From contig BEXV01000001.1 of the NCBI GenBank assembly GCA_003118195.1, positions 227,322-274,092 on the forward strand: a stretch of DNA of 46,771 bases, written 5' to 3'. Positions 35,201 to 40,334 of the stretch are shown here, one piece after another. Made by a program: the position numbers and the translations under genes. Source of the DNA: Hemicentrotus pulcherrimus. Its lineage: Eukaryota; Echinodermata; Echinoidea; Camarodonta; Strongylocentrotidae. Numbering within the stretch: position 1 is the first letter of the stretch; each line of letters begins with the position of its first letter. The notes below the pieces were generated by a model. It did not search any database. It was not told the origin of the DNA and worked only from the letters and a program-made list of their open reading frames with translations.

Positions 35201-35316
35201 ACCATCATTGTTTGCCTGATGGTGCATCCTTTACATCATATCTAGCCTCTAACTTGTTCCCTGAGAGAGCTTGTCTCAATGTCATCGGTCAAAGGAACGC
35301 CAATGTTACATCCTAG
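46..35316 (+). CDS. EPG5: EPG5 orthologue, autophagy tethering protein (44 exons, 5' partial)
   Basis: Exons: 46-961, 3534-4018, 4232-4396, 5184-5427, 6432-6577, 6851-6958, 7779-7942, 8468-8585, 9874-9982, 10559-10715, 10862-11050, 11605-11777, 12243-12394, 13239-13379, 14084-14248, 14494-14613, 15065-15402, 15894-16040, 16530-16647, 17831-18040, 19957-20187, 20398-20564, 21023-21340, 21761-21884, 22688-22823, 23288-23459, 23746-23836, 24279-24356, 25202-25344, 25907-26072, 26510-26704, 27339-27558, 28030-28175, 28855-29053, 29513-29591, 29987-30099, 30614-30789, 31150-31335, 31600-31751, 32172-32365, 33061-33309, 33678-33903, 34306-34512, 34962-35316. The sum is 8688 nt, divisible by 3. Recognised from blocks shared with human EPG5: RYRQFVKRIG, LYLWQPS, PPTRQFFTSCIEILGQ, SSGILGAIGFGR-like. 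Known role: Rab7 effector on late endosomes/lysosomes that binds LC3/Atg8 and stabilises the STX17-SNAP29-VAMP8 complex for autophagosome fusion. Human EPG5 is about 2580 residues; this one is longer, mainly from an acidic N-terminus. The start codon is outside the window. Gene identity is very secure; individual splice edges are inferred by eye. Confidence 0.93.
556..660 (+). repeat. In-frame 21-bp coding minisatellite, five copies
   Basis: Five head-to-tail 21-base units (556-576, 577-597, 598-618, 619-639, 640-660), each reading DAAPASE or a one-residue variant (DAALASE, DAAPASG). The unit is a multiple of three, so copy number can change without shifting the EPG5 frame. Confidence 0.9.
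962..3533 (+). other. EPG5 intron, 2.57 kb, no gene seen
   Basis: AT-rich intronic DNA. Short ORFs here have no recognisable similarity or coding character. The only distinct structure is a perfect 24-bp palindrome of TACATG units at 2983-3006. Confidence 0.6.
2983..3006. repeat. TACATG palindromic microsatellite
   Basis: CATACATGTACA followed by TGTACATGTATG: 24 bases equal to their own reverse complement. Similar shorter TACATGTA tracts recur in this window (e.g. around 18313, 18680, 38078). Confidence 0.8.
3534..4018 (+). CDS. EPG5: EPG5 exon 2: end of variable N-terminus
   Basis: Residues 306-467, entered in phase 1 (G|AT codes Asp) and ending phase 0 at GTGAAG|GTGAGA. Starts Pro/Thr/Glu/Gln-rich, then becomes ordered at the 3' end (MSQQELQYYYFNSMLTNQ), where similarity to EPG5 begins. 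Confidence 0.85.
4232..4396 (+). CDS. EPG5: EPG5 exon 3
   Basis: Residues 468-522, phase 0 to 0. The DKHEFYDLVSNYLRAR stretch matches the HEFYELLLNY block of human EPG5. Acceptor TTCACATCTAG, donor AAAG|GTATGT. Confidence 0.9.
5184..5427 (+). CDS. EPG5: EPG5 exon 4
   Basis: Residues 523-603, phase 0 in, phase 1 out at CACAG|GTATGA. Predicted helical. The block HGTYALVTYTAQLSRLQIEV corresponds to the human 'SYTSVLSRLQVE' region. Confidence 0.9.
6235..6258 (+). repeat. Short telomere-like TTAGGG tract
   Basis: GTTAGG TTTAGGGTTAGGGTAAGG lies in an EPG5 intron: two clear TTAGGG units with degenerate flanks. It is too short to imply a chromosome-end fusion. Confidence 0.5.
6432..6577 (+). CDS. 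EPG5: EPG5 exon 5
   Basis: Residues 604-652, entered in phase 1 after TCTTTTTTAAG, ending phase 0 at TATG|GTAAGT. LKQCISVLFAFQRR aligns with human LKECISVLFMFTRR, a strong orthology anchor. Confidence 0.92.
6851..6958 (+). CDS. EPG5: EPG5 exon 6
   Basis: Residues 653-688, phase 0 to 0. HLFIMKHLLRCPPGISEWA parallels human HLFLLNHILRCPAGVSKWA. The acceptor GATATCAG has a weak pyrimidine tract, but frame and homology fix it. Confidence 0.9.
7779..7942 (+). CDS. EPG5: EPG5 exon 7
   Basis: Residues 689-742, phase 0 in, phase 2 out. The first half is a lineage-specific Pro/Gln/Ser linker; the second half (LDHFVNMLATLMAPVR) matches human FMQSLALLMSPVK. Confidence 0.88.
8468..8585 (+). CDS. EPG5: EPG5 exon 8: carries the conserved first LIR motif
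   Basis: Residues 743-782, phase 2 in, phase 0 out at GAT|GTAAGT. Contains KWTLVDEDLESED: the WTLV core at 8550-8561 with an acidic tail matches the first of two LC3-interacting (LIR) motifs in human EPG5, as I recall them. The aromatic and aliphatic core positions are both intact. Confidence 0.92.
8919..9520. mobile_element. Degenerate repeat element with internal ~140-bp units
   Basis: Intronic block opening with ATGCCTCCATCAGGAAG and closing near GACAGAGGCATCAC, so the ends carry a short inverted ATGCCTC/GAGGCAT. Inside are diverged direct units beginning at about 9001, 9142, 9285 and 9409, each with TAGCTTGTGATC...GATGGATT...GGTCATGTATGTATC...GAGGTCAAAGGTCA. It has no ORF and is probably a non-autonomous transposon or a satellite seeded in one; family not identified. 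Confidence 0.65.
9874..9982 (+). CDS. EPG5: EPG5 exon 9: second LIR position, Trp missing
   Basis: Residues 783-818, phase 0 in, phase 1 out at AGTG|GTAAGT. HKLLLNEGDLVELLAQFPF aligns with human SWILLNEDDLVTILAQFPF. The aromatic residue of the second LIR core is Lys here (codon AAA at 9889-9891). Confidence 0.92.
10009..10190 (+). mobile_element. tRNA-derived SINE copy (plus orientation)
   Basis: Pol III-type internal promoter remnants: box A-like TGGTTTAGTCA (10023-10033) and box B-like GATTCGATTCC (10052-10062; consensus GGTTCGANTCC). A non-tRNA body follows that contains GTGGGTACCTGGTAGAATTCATTCC. The same body motif occurs in the minus-strand copy near 44990, so both belong to one family. 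Intronic in EPG5. Confidence 0.75.
10559..10715 (+). CDS. EPG5: EPG5 exon 10
   Basis: Residues 819-870, phase 1 in, phase 2 out. Contains TGLQTFNRSRYRQFVKRIG, nearly identical to human VGLETFNRARYRQFVKRIG and one of the strongest identity anchors. Confidence 0.95.
10862..11050 (+). CDS. EPG5: EPG5 exon 11
   Basis: Residues 871-933, phase 2 to 2, donor CCAAG|GTATTA. QLEVDEMFFRAVQCIMSAPR matches human KLQVEFDELFLRAVLHVLKAKR. Its last part is copied exactly at 11097-11150 beside the N gap. Confidence 0.92.
11097..11150 (+). repeat. Exact 54-bp copy of part of EPG5 exon 11, next to assembly gap
   Basis: Identical to 10979-11032. It lacks splice sites, stops at the first N, and is preceded by a G-rich tract. 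Most likely an assembly join error or unmerged allele, not a second exon. Confidence 0.85.
11151..11226. other. Assembly gap (76 N)
   Basis: Run of 76 N inside an EPG5 intron, between the copied exon fragment and a poly-G/GA tract. Confidence 0.99.
11227..11311 (+). repeat. G-rich low-complexity tract (GA then poly-G)
   Basis: GAGAGAGA followed by long G runs broken by single A or C. Such tracts commonly stop sequencing, which would explain the adjacent gap. The true length is unknown. Confidence 0.9.
11605..11777 (+). CDS. EPG5: EPG5 exon 12
   Basis: Residues 934-991, phase 2 in, phase 1 out. RLGTWQFLADMPYSCLSPHM matches human RLGIWLFMSEMPFGTLSVQM and joins exon 11 directly, which shows no coding sequence is missing in the intervening gap. 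Confidence 0.93.
12243..12394 (+). CDS. EPG5: EPG5 exon 13
   Basis: Residues 992-1042, phase 1 in, phase 0 out at GAG|GTGAGC. VIYLLTTFANMASARSNKET aligns with human ICLLTTFAQMAQARRTNVDE. Confidence 0.93.
12654..13021. mobile_element. Putative MITE with ~15-bp terminal inverted repeats
   Basis: Left end CTCTTAAAGGCATCG (12654-12668), right end GGATCCCTTTAAGAG (13007-13021): inverted copies with two mismatches. About 368 bp, no ORF, inside an EPG5 intron. Target duplication unclear. Confidence 0.55.
13239..13379 (+). CDS. EPG5: EPG5 exon 14
   Basis: Residues 1043-1089, phase 0 to 0. The SKVGRELLAG block matches human SKVGRELLGT. The donor is ACG|GTAAGA. Confidence 0.93.
14084..14248 (+). CDS. 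EPG5: EPG5 exon 15
   Basis: Residues 1090-1144, phase 0 to 0. ELPVYLWQPSVSDMSFIRVW matches human ELPLYLWQPSASEIAVIRDW, and LNWGYTEQ matches LNWGFAKQ. Confidence 0.95.
14275..14455 (+). repeat. Degenerate (GAT)n microsatellite
   Basis: GATGATGGTGATGG-type repeats fill most of this short EPG5 intron. The Asp-rich open frame through it is a product of the repeat. Confidence 0.85.
14494..14613 (+). CDS. EPG5: EPG5 exon 16
   Basis: Residues 1145-1184, phase 0 to 0, donor TCC|GTAAGT. HRKVAILVMEAFTKHIAEK parallels human HAEVALMVLEAYQKYLAQK. Confidence 0.92.
15065..15402 (+). CDS. EPG5: EPG5 exon 17
   Basis: Residues 1185-1296, phase 0 in, phase 2 out. WCWDLLNKLRLH matches human WAWNLILRLKLH, and KIPLACYIAVAMTKAGH matches MPIGCYLALSMTAVGH. 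The Ser/Gly/Gln-rich middle looks like a lineage-specific loop. Confidence 0.93.
15894..16040 (+). CDS. EPG5: EPG5 exon 18
   Basis: Residues 1297-1345, phase 2 to 2, donor CAA|GTAAGT. LEDFLTKGLEYLQNLVSAG is the counterpart of human IEKFCAEGIPLLGILVQS. Confidence 0.9.
16530..16647 (+). CDS. EPG5: EPG5 exon 19
   Basis: Residues 1346-1385, phase 2 in, phase 0 out at GCA|GTGAGT. Helical; ECTALLSSMIA matches human NVKLLNSMIQA in position. Confidence 0.85.
16888..17566. mobile_element. MITE-like element with ~80-bp inverted ends (outer)
   Basis: The left arm starts CCTGAGGGGTGTTTCATAAAG. The right arm ends CTTTATGAAACACCCCTCAGG, its reverse complement, and the match continues through GTTACGCATGACTT and GACTTGTATAT for about 80 bases per arm. 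It lies in the EPG5 intron after exon 19 and encodes nothing. A second element sits between its arms. Confidence 0.8.
17060..17434. mobile_element. MITE nested in the outer element (inner)
   Basis: Perfect 18-bp terminal inverted repeats: TTAAAGGTAAAGACCAGT (17060-17077) and ACTGGTCTTTACCTTTAA (17417-17434). 375 bp, no ORF. Because it lies inside the arms of the 16888-17566 element, it inserted after that one. Confidence 0.8.
17831..18040 (+). CDS. EPG5: EPG5 exon 20
   Basis: Residues 1386-1455, phase 0 to 0, donor AGG|GTAAGA. TMFEFWLMILTSCKNWHTN aligns with human VLEFWVQALISQHLWYRE. Confidence 0.9.
18592..18618 (+). CDS. Possible 27-nt EPG5 microexon (cassette)
   Basis: CTTCTTACAG precedes nine codons (LSTANQAAQ), then a GTACAT donor. 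The segment is phase 0 at both ends, so including or skipping it keeps the frame between exons 20 and 21. The alignment with human EPG5 does not require it. Low confidence. Confidence 0.3.
18944..18985 (+). repeat. Two exact 21-bp tandem units
   Basis: ATTACATTATGTCCCCAGTAA occurs twice head to tail (18944-18964, 18965-18985) in an EPG5 intron. Confidence 0.85.
19957..20187 (+). CDS. EPG5: EPG5 exon 21
   Basis: Residues 1456-1532, phase 0 to 0. The end, MTTDQALK, matches human FTPDQALKKAQ, and LLSSVMSLVS matches LLSSLVSWIV. Relatively GC-rich for the locus. Confidence 0.93.
20398..20564 (+). CDS. EPG5: EPG5 exon 22
   Basis: Residues 1533-1587, phase 0 in, phase 2 out. PIYRWAQLALDT and HPLLPVIWQMFFTLYL match human LIYRWAHQAL and HPLLPLIWQKFFLLYL. 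Confidence 0.95.
21023..21340 (+). CDS. EPG5: EPG5 exon 23
   Basis: Residues 1588-1693, phase 2 to 2. GHRYFLCLSDVTFLRKLKRH matches human GRRFFQSPAHINLLKEMKRR, and IADYHHNAS matches VADFHHAAS. A Gly/Glu-rich insert precedes the final EFHTRLIR, which corresponds to ELHKELVR. Confidence 0.93.
21761..21884 (+). CDS. EPG5: EPG5 exon 24
   Basis: Residues 1694-1735, phase 2 in, phase 0 out. TYLLWLEEFLLQEASLYLPS matches human VYILWLEDENFQKGDTYIPS. The donor GTG|GTGGGT is weak, but only this choice keeps the frame of the next exon. Confidence 0.88.
22401..22546. mobile_element. MITE with imperfect TIRs and 9-bp target duplication
   Basis: The left end TTAAAGCCTCGGTCACGAAT and the right end GAATCTTTGTGACCGTAGCTTTA are imperfect inverted copies. 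The flanks CATATGCAT (22392-22400) and CATATCCAT (22547-22555) form a 9-bp duplication with one mismatch. A 9-bp duplication is typical of Mutator-like elements (inference). 146 bp, non-coding. Confidence 0.7.
22688..22823 (+). CDS. EPG5: EPG5 exon 25
   Basis: Residues 1736-1780, phase 0 in, phase 1 out at GATG|GTAACA. DPWMEYVDWDGV matches human DLWMEYLNMERI. Confidence 0.92.
22841..22862 (+). repeat. (CT)n microsatellite
   Basis: Nearly pure CT repeat just downstream of the EPG5 exon 25 donor, ending in a CTGTCTCTGT variant. Confidence 0.9.
23288..23459 (+). CDS. EPG5: EPG5 exon 26
   Basis: Residues 1781-1837, phase 1 in, phase 2 out. RLAQYEKPKAAPAVQA parallels human NLRKHEAPQPPLALHP; the remainder is helical. 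Confidence 0.9.
23746..23836 (+). CDS. EPG5: EPG5 exon 27
   Basis: Residues 1838-1868, phase 2 in, phase 0 out at CCAG|GTAAAG. DLSYIELLPTLYHN corresponds to human ALDGELLDTMPKQYVN. Short and moderately conserved. Confidence 0.85.
24279..24356 (+). CDS. EPG5: EPG5 exon 28
   Basis: Residues 1869-1894, phase 0 to 0. RHRCLGPAKVLIR occupies the place of human GKKCQGAAVVTVQ. At 78 nt it is among the shortest exons. Confidence 0.85.
24420..24860. other. GC-richer intronic block, possible degenerate transposon remnant
   Basis: Base composition here is visibly more GC-rich than the surrounding intron, with a 92-codon open frame on the minus strand (24422-24700). I recognise no protein domain or terminal repeats, so a decayed mobile element is only a guess. 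Confidence 0.3.
25202..25344 (+). CDS. EPG5: EPG5 exon 29
   Basis: Residues 1895-1941, phase 0 in, phase 2 out. A short predicted coiled coil (VSDAVKRKLEENRTEYKQL), then AAVHIENAIT, which matches human AAVHAENLIT. Confidence 0.92.
25907..26072 (+). CDS. EPG5: EPG5 exon 30: most conserved block
   Basis: Residues 1942-1997, phase 2 in, phase 0 out at CAG|GTAACA. HYPPTRQFFTSCIEILGQ is essentially identical to human HPPTRQFFTSCIEILGQ, the longest identical stretch I see in the gene. Confidence 0.96.
26180..26440 (+). repeat. GAT/ATC-rich low-complexity tracts
   Basis: (GATGAT)n-type runs at about 26188-26210 and 26385-26432 with degenerate AT-rich DNA between them, in an EPG5 intron. Confidence 0.75.
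26510..26704 (+). CDS. EPG5: EPG5 exon 31
   Basis: Residues 1998-2062, phase 0 to 0. FVHMYTEVVRATANNMQDLA and FMLLTK match human FIQLYEQVVKFLSEDNSDMI and FMLLTK. Confidence 0.94.
27339..27558 (+). CDS. EPG5: EPG5 exon 32
   Basis: Residues 2063-2135, phase 0 in, phase 1 out. FDIGHWLAQHHP corresponds to human FDLKQWLSATKP, and FLYNLPQHYADVMHIVIK to LLYQFPDQYSDILRLLMQ. Confidence 0.93.
28030..28175 (+). CDS. EPG5: EPG5 exon 33
   Basis: Residues 2136-2184, phase 1 in, phase 0 out at GAA|GTAAGC. Helical and charged; LEDVLKTLDCP corresponds to human WKATLRALGCC. Confidence 0.88.
28855..29053 (+). CDS. EPG5: EPG5 exon 34
   Basis: Residues 2185-2250, phase 0 in, phase 1 out at AATAG|GTATCG. FGLYSHWKDFMPALSSFLGY matches human FGLFSKWSPYMADVKTFLGY. 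Confidence 0.94.
29513..29591 (+). CDS. EPG5: EPG5 exon 35
   Basis: Residues 2251-2276, phase 1 in, phase 2 out at CAA|GTAAGT. IKKLWDLVLSFFAPWV matches human LKSLHSVIIQLFKPWI. Confidence 0.9.
29987..30099 (+). CDS. EPG5: EPG5 exon 36
   Basis: Residues 2277-2314, phase 2 in, phase 1 out at CATA|GTAAGT. LPAWSEGDVESALVMVTLFA corresponds to human YPWLESDTVVASSIVQLFT. Confidence 0.88.
30614..30789 (+). CDS. EPG5: EPG5 exon 37
   Basis: Residues 2315-2373, phase 1 in, phase 0 out at AAG|GTTGGT. I used the acceptor CTGCAG ending at 30613, not TTTAG ending at 30606: only the former joins exon 36 in frame. ILYAYHRAMAGLPWAEFYPD matches human ILYAFHSTYRKLPWKDLHPD. Confidence 0.88.
30847..30872 (+). repeat. 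(TG)n microsatellite
   Basis: About 12 TG units in the EPG5 intron after exon 37. Confidence 0.9.
31150..31335 (+). CDS. EPG5: EPG5 exon 38
   Basis: Residues 2374-2435, phase 0 to 0. SCLLFLATIFHRIQWTGILE matches human SCFLFLGSVLCEVNWVSVLS. The donor CAG|GTTCGT is non-optimal. Confidence 0.92.
31600..31751 (+). CDS. EPG5: EPG5 exon 39
   Basis: Residues 2436-2485, phase 0 in, phase 2 out at TTAG|GTAAGT. QFPWYLLDESCYHSA matches human SLSWHLVDIVSYQSV. Confidence 0.92.
32172..32365 (+). CDS. EPG5: EPG5 exon 40 (3' part tandemly copied downstream)
   Basis: Residues 2486-2550, phase 2 in, phase 1 out at TCAG|GTATGT. LLYDVTLISSS corresponds to human LLDDIIVFNPP. From about 32285 the exon tail plus the donor and the intron start are repeated at least twice in the following intron; this copy is taken as the real exon because it has the acceptor and the complete upstream part. 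Confidence 0.88.
32285..32910 (+). repeat. Tandem array of exon 40 tail + splice donor + intron start
   Basis: Unit 1, about 32285-32440, is the real exon tail (REVRAEQFTT...), the donor GTATGTTAGAGTTGG, then GGTCTAGGCTTGGAATGGGG. Unit 2, about 32441-32734, keeps the reading frame (REVRAEQFSTPLHGLLYDV) and the same donor but is split by a ~124-bp insert. Unit 3 begins about 32735 and has a one-base insertion (ACCTCTACTGC for ACCCCACTGC) that breaks the frame. A weaker fourth copy may run about 32845-32910 (EIETEQSMSLLHSL), up to the poly-G/N gap. Confidence 0.8.
32524..32647. mobile_element. Small insertion at the exon/donor junction of repeat unit 2
   Basis: Comparing units 1 and 2, sequence from AGCTCTGTTGCACAAAAC to TTACCATTAATTACCAG interrupts ...TCATCATCAG|GTATGTTAG exactly at the former splice junction. 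CAG occurs at both sides, fitting a 3-bp target duplication. It contains the palindrome TTACCATTGATGGTAA (32542-32557). Probably a non-autonomous element; family unknown. Confidence 0.6.
32930..32949. other. Assembly gap (20 N) in poly-G
   Basis: Twenty N preceded by about 12 G and followed by GGG: a homopolymer of uncertain length within the EPG5 intron. Confidence 0.99.
33061..33309 (+). CDS. EPG5: EPG5 exon 41
   Basis: Residues 2551-2633, phase 1 to 1. VACNTLASTKHMAVIIEACI and DSYF match human AACQSLASVRHMAETTEACI and TAYF. Acceptor TTGATTGCTCTTCAG. Confidence 0.94.
33678..33903 (+). CDS. EPG5: EPG5 exon 42
   Basis: Residues 2634-2708, phase 1 in, phase 2 out at CCAAG|GTGAAA. GWASVVSVLQIPQLSHDEFL matches human GWGPILVSLQVPELTMEEFL, and CLEGGAYLTLFAYL matches CLTLGSYLTLYVYL. 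Confidence 0.94.
34306..34512 (+). CDS. EPG5: EPG5 exon 43
   Basis: Residues 2709-2777, phase 2 to 2. LLWWYKAMELTV matches human FLWWHQVLQLSL, and SAGILGALGFGRHSQLSFR matches SSGILGAIGFGRKSPLSNR. Confidence 0.95.
34962..35316 (+). CDS. EPG5: EPG5 last exon and stop
   Basis: Residues 2778-2895, entered in phase 2 (AG|G codes Arg), stop TAG at 35314-35316. FRLAARSLAVFIMAQLPKE matches human FRVVARSMAAFLLVQVPME, and HHCLPDGASFTSYLASNLFP matches GHCLQDGKSFLALLVNCLYP. The C-terminus ends a few residues beyond the human end. Confidence 0.95.
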
Positions 35317-37140
35317 TAGGTTATCTACAGTCAAACTTGGCCACTTTAGACAAATGGCATTTCTCAAGAGGTGGCCACTGAGACAAGTTGAATGGTTTGT
35401 AGAGGATATTAGAGGGTTCAATCATGATGCAGATACTTCTTCTCCATGTCAATTTGGCTCTCCTATAGCTTTGGATAAAAAAATCTTAGCCAAAGATTAA
35501 AAAACTATGGTAAGACCAAAGGTTAATCCCTTCAATCATGACATGACTGTCTCACATATCCTTTGAGGTGACTGGCAGATTCCTTAAACTGGTACTCCTA
35601 CTTTTACGTCATTGCTTCTAGGAGAGAGAATACAATGCAAGCCCCTCATTAGAATCATGACATAACATAGTATTCTACACTTATGCAGAATGTACAATAT
35701 ACTTATACATATGTACACAGCTTTTGATACATTGTCACATCATGTTTCAATTCTTTGTGAGTTTTACTATACAGACAATTTGACTTGAATCATTTAAATC
35801 CCAAAATTTATGATGAGGGTCATAGATTGGAGTTAAACTATTATTCTCCAGAAGTATAATGAAAATGTCATTTAATCATTTGATATAGGGTACTAAAATG
35901 ACCGGAGAATATTACATAACTTGTAGTTTAATATATACATATACTCTATTAAATACCATGGTGTTGCCTATATTTTATAGAATGGGTATGCATGTATGTT
36001 TATCGGTAGACAAAATCAAAGAACTACCCATTTGTACACAACTCAATATTATATAATCTACATTTAGCAAAATTTAAAATGAGCTTCTGAATATTAGGAT
36101 TCTGCATACTTTTCTAGTACACATGATCATGTCCTGTTCTACAGTTTCAAAAGCTCCAAGGGTTTATATTTTCAACTGTCAAACTTGACGAGCTCTCATT
36201 TTTAAAAGAATACGCAATAGGTGGAACATGTAGAGGTAGACTATTTATCAAATGCTTTCAACTTTTCCTTGACTCTGAAATATTTTTTCATTCAGGCTTT
36301 CTTTTTTAATTAATGTAAACTGGAGAACCATCACAATCATTACTACTTAGCAGTAGCTACCATTATGTGGTAGATGGTTTAGGGGGCTGTTCTTTGTGAA
36401 ATTTTGATGACTTCCTGATTGATATGTATGTTTATTACCATAATATATGTAAAGAGATAAATCTATACTCTAATGAACAAACAGGTACACGTACATGTAT
36501 GGTAAAATTACTGAACATTTTATTCCTGCTGTATATTTGAAGGGTTTTTGTATACCGGGTACATTAGAATGTATATTTATCATGTATAACACATTGAAAG
36601 TATTGATTTGAATTTGAGTATTCTCCTACCTTTTATTTTTTAATAGTTGTATACCTTTCTCATTGCATTTGATCAAACATTCAAGAGTGTATTTTGGTAA
36701 TGGACAAGTAGCATTTTTGTAGTCCTAATATTTATTTCATTTGGACTTTACAAATAGTAATGATGGTATTGGTATATGTTAAACATATTGGAATCAATTA
36801 TAACATTTTAGGGATTTTGTATGTTACAAATTTTCACCATTATTTTTAAAATTTCTTTTCTGTTCTTCCAATTTTAGCTTCCATTACCTTACATAGTGTT
36901 TTATAATATGAAGTGGTATTACAAATCATTAAAATGCATATGGATATTGTTGGTTATCACAAACATTAAAGCTATACTCAGCATGCAGAGACGATTATTA
37001 TCCTTGACATAAATATGGAAACGGAAATTCAATCAGACAGTATACATGTATAACAGGTAAACAGGAGTTCCAGAATGAAACATGTAGCTTTTACTATAAG
37101 AAAAGTGGAACTTAAAGAAAATATTTGATGGCACTATATT

Positions 37141-37393
37141 AAAGGGGAGGCATAGCGACTTAGTTGGAGGGCTGTAGACTTGTAACTGGGAGTCATGTAT
37201 TTCAAATCAATATGATGTACTACTCTCTTTCTTAATGCATTTATCCTTGATGTTTAAATCCCTTTGATAGCCAAAGATCTTCCAAGTGCTTTAAGATATA
37301 TTGGCCTTTTAAGTATATCTGTAAAGTGCTCAGAGACGTCCAAGATGTATTAAGCGCTATATAAAAGCTGAATATTATTATTATTATTATTAA
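37141..37393 (+). mobile_element. tRNA-derived SINE with (ATT)n tail
   Basis: Begins with a decayed tRNA-like head (GGAGGCATAGCGACTTAG...GTAACTGGGAGTC...TTTCAAATC). The 3' body AAAGTGCTCAGAGACGTCC continues into GCGCTATATAAAAGCTGAAT and a TATTATTATTATTATTATTA tail. The tail and the conserved GCGCTATATAAA end mark retroposition in plus orientation. Confidence 0.75.
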
Positions 37394-37405
37394 GTAGTCC
37401 AATCA

Positions 37406-37411
37406 AATAAA
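37406..37411 (+). terminator. Candidate EPG5 polyadenylation signal
   Basis: First canonical AATAAA I find after the EPG5 stop, about 2.1 kb downstream and just past the SINE tail. Other AATAAA hexamers occur at 38226 and 38262. Which is used, if any, cannot be told from sequence. Confidence 0.25.
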
Positions 37412-39414
37412 GATATCATCATATGCAGGTATTATAAGCCAAGGACCTGGGTGTCAGAGAATGATATGTTTTGTATGGTTTGAGAGTTTCTTGTGTAAGA
37501 AAAGTGTCGCACACAACAAAATACAATTAGATGTTGTAGCTTGCCAATAGTTGCAACTGTAAGTTCATGTGTATTTGACAGACGGGGAGCATACTGCATT
37601 ATGTACCAGTACCTCTTCAAGTAACCAAGCAAGATTTCACAAACATCCGTTACTTTTGACAATATAGCGTTACACATTCAGAGAATTCCTTCTCAATATT
37701 ACATGGATTATCTTACATTCAAACATTTTACTTTTAAAGTTCATCCTTAAATTGTTAACTGAATTTGTATTGTGATAATATATAAATATATTCAGGTTAT
37801 ATGTACATTCAGCCGAGTAGAAGACAGAGAAAATGAGAAGACAATTTTGCATGTATGTACATGTTCATAAATTGTTTTGAATATGCAAATGACCCCTGTC
37901 ATATATCAAAGACATTGATCTGCTATCAATTTCAAATTTGTGACTAAAAAATTATTATGCTATTATCAAACTAATAAAATTAAAAATGTATAAGCTTTTG
38001 ATTGGAAGGTACAGTGGTAGCTAAAAAAACAAATTGGTAACCATTTTTGTTGGATTTACAAGCAATTTATAAATATACATGTACATGTATGTATATTTTA
38101 ACAGTACTGGCATTATAGTGCAAGGTACTTGCATGTAGATTTCTGCTATTCTGTGTATGTCACATGTTCTCTTTCTTCCTTTTGAACGCATTCCTTGTGC
38201 AATAGGAGTTAGGAATGCATTAATCAATAAATTTATGTTTCAGTGAAAGCTTGTACAAATGAATAAAGACAGATTTATATGATAACAAGATAATAATGGG
38301 ATTATGCTGCCTTTCTTCAACTTGAGATACATTTGTGTTGTTATAGCATGCTTTGTTTATGAAATTATATGTGATAATTAATTTCAAAGCAAGATTTCAT
38401 AATGAGTATAATAATTGATCAAGATGCATGTTCAAACATGCAATGTGTGTTAATGGCAGTACCTTTAAAGCCCATCACCGGGCCTGACTCCATGTACCAT
38501 CTGATTTTGGAAGAATTTGCAGTATAATTCTACATGAACATTCCATGAAGTAAAATCTTTATATCCAAGTTTGGAATGCCTATATTAATGAAGACAATTT
38601 TTTGGTAACAATGTCGGGGGACATAGCAAGCTTCCTTAAGGGAGAAAAACTTATTCTGACTAAAATTTTGATTGTTAGTATTCACATCATTATTCAGAAG
38701 CTGATCAAGGAAGATAACATTGTTATCATTTCCATATCAAATGCAACTATAATTTTTTTAAATCAGAACACATAATGAATATAAGAAAGAGAATCCTGTA
38801 TAAAAACAACACACATATTGGGCAATTTATTTCTGAAATAATTTATTGCAAAATCAAATCTTGCTTTCACATAAGACATAATTATAAGAGAAAACAAAAT
38901 TTGTTGCATCTTAAAAGTTCAATCAGACACTCACCACATACCAACATACTTACTCAACCGACATCCAAAGTCACAGAAAAATTCATGTGTCTAATTGACT
39001 TTTTAAAGGGAATGAACTTCTTTACCAATCTCATAACTTGTTAGATTATGAATTTGTTCTACTTTGTTTTATGCTTAGTAGAACAAGAGGGTGGAATACA
39101 ATGTATGTACATCATAGATGGTTTCTTGCAATGGCATTGTCTAATACTAACTTATTACAAAAATAGTACCATTTATTAGCTACAGATTATTCAACTAATT
39201 TGGTATTTCATGTGCAAACACAGACTACAAAGTTTGTTTATTTTCAAGGATATTTAACAAACTTGCACTGCAAACACTGAGATATCACGATAATACTATA
39301 GCCTTAATTTTTTCTTCGCTCCGTTGAATGAACTAACAAGAATACGTCTTATACTTCTACTTTTGTGCTCCTTATACATTGAGTACCGGTATGTTAAATA
39401 CTGATATTTTAGAC

Positions 39415-39535
39415 ACGGGGGCACAGTTTCACGAAACTGTCATAAGTACAAATGATAACATAACATGAATTTCAATGGGATGTTGCTATGTTTAACTTGA
39501 ACTTCTGATGATTTCATGAAACTTTGCCCAGACAT
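39415..39535. mobile_element. Short inverted-repeat element
   Basis: The left end GGGGGCACAGTTTCACGAAACT and the right end GATTTCATGAAACTTTGCCC are imperfect inverted copies. The left end also contains the hairpin ACAGTTTCACGAAACTGT. No ORF; family unknown. Confidence 0.45.
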
Positions 39536-40315
39536 CTTTTTTTTGTACTGGTTATGATAAAAATTGCACATCACAGAATGATACAAGCAGAATGCAATAT
39601 TTCATTTGATGATTAAATGGGCGTCCCTTACTGCTCTCAACAGAGGTTTACCATGAATTTTCTGTCAAGATTTAAATCTACATGTAAAATGGAATGTCTA
39701 GCTCACATCTGATACCAGTAATGATAAAATTCTGCCATGGGTTAAGAGAATTTATGGACAAAAGATATATACAGGTAAAATTAAGATGTAGATGGGGGCA
39801 GGGTTGAATATCATTCCAAATTTCAGAGAAAAAATGTGAAAGAATTGACTGCAAACAATTTGGTCTTTAAAACCTCATGGTTCATGATCAAAACACCCTG
39901 CCTTAGAAACTGAAAACGTTATTTTAAAAAAGTTATAGATATGAAGGGCCAGATTAAAAGCACTCATTATTTTTGAGATAATTATCAGCATGAATCTGAT
40001 CTGTACATGGAACTGACCACTCTATTTCATTCTTTTTGTCGAAGGTCAAGGATACATTCCAAGACTCGTTACAAACTTCTCATTTTCATATGCCAATTTC
40101 GTGTTTTTAAAACTTTCATTCTACAAGGCATGAACAATTTGCATGTTTTATAAGTGACAGGTAAACAGGCATGAATTAAAACTTTGCTTTTAACTTGCTT
40201 ACACAGTTTAAAGCTAAGAAAATGTTTTATTTCTAAAATATTAGCATTAATTTCACTGGCAACTAGTACAAGATTTAAAGCTATAAAGTGAACATCATAA
40301 TGAAATTTAAAAACA

Positions 40316-40334
40316 TACACACACACACACACAC
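40316..40334 (+). repeat. (AC)n microsatellite
   Basis: About nine AC units in the intergenic/3' UTR region. Confidence 0.9.
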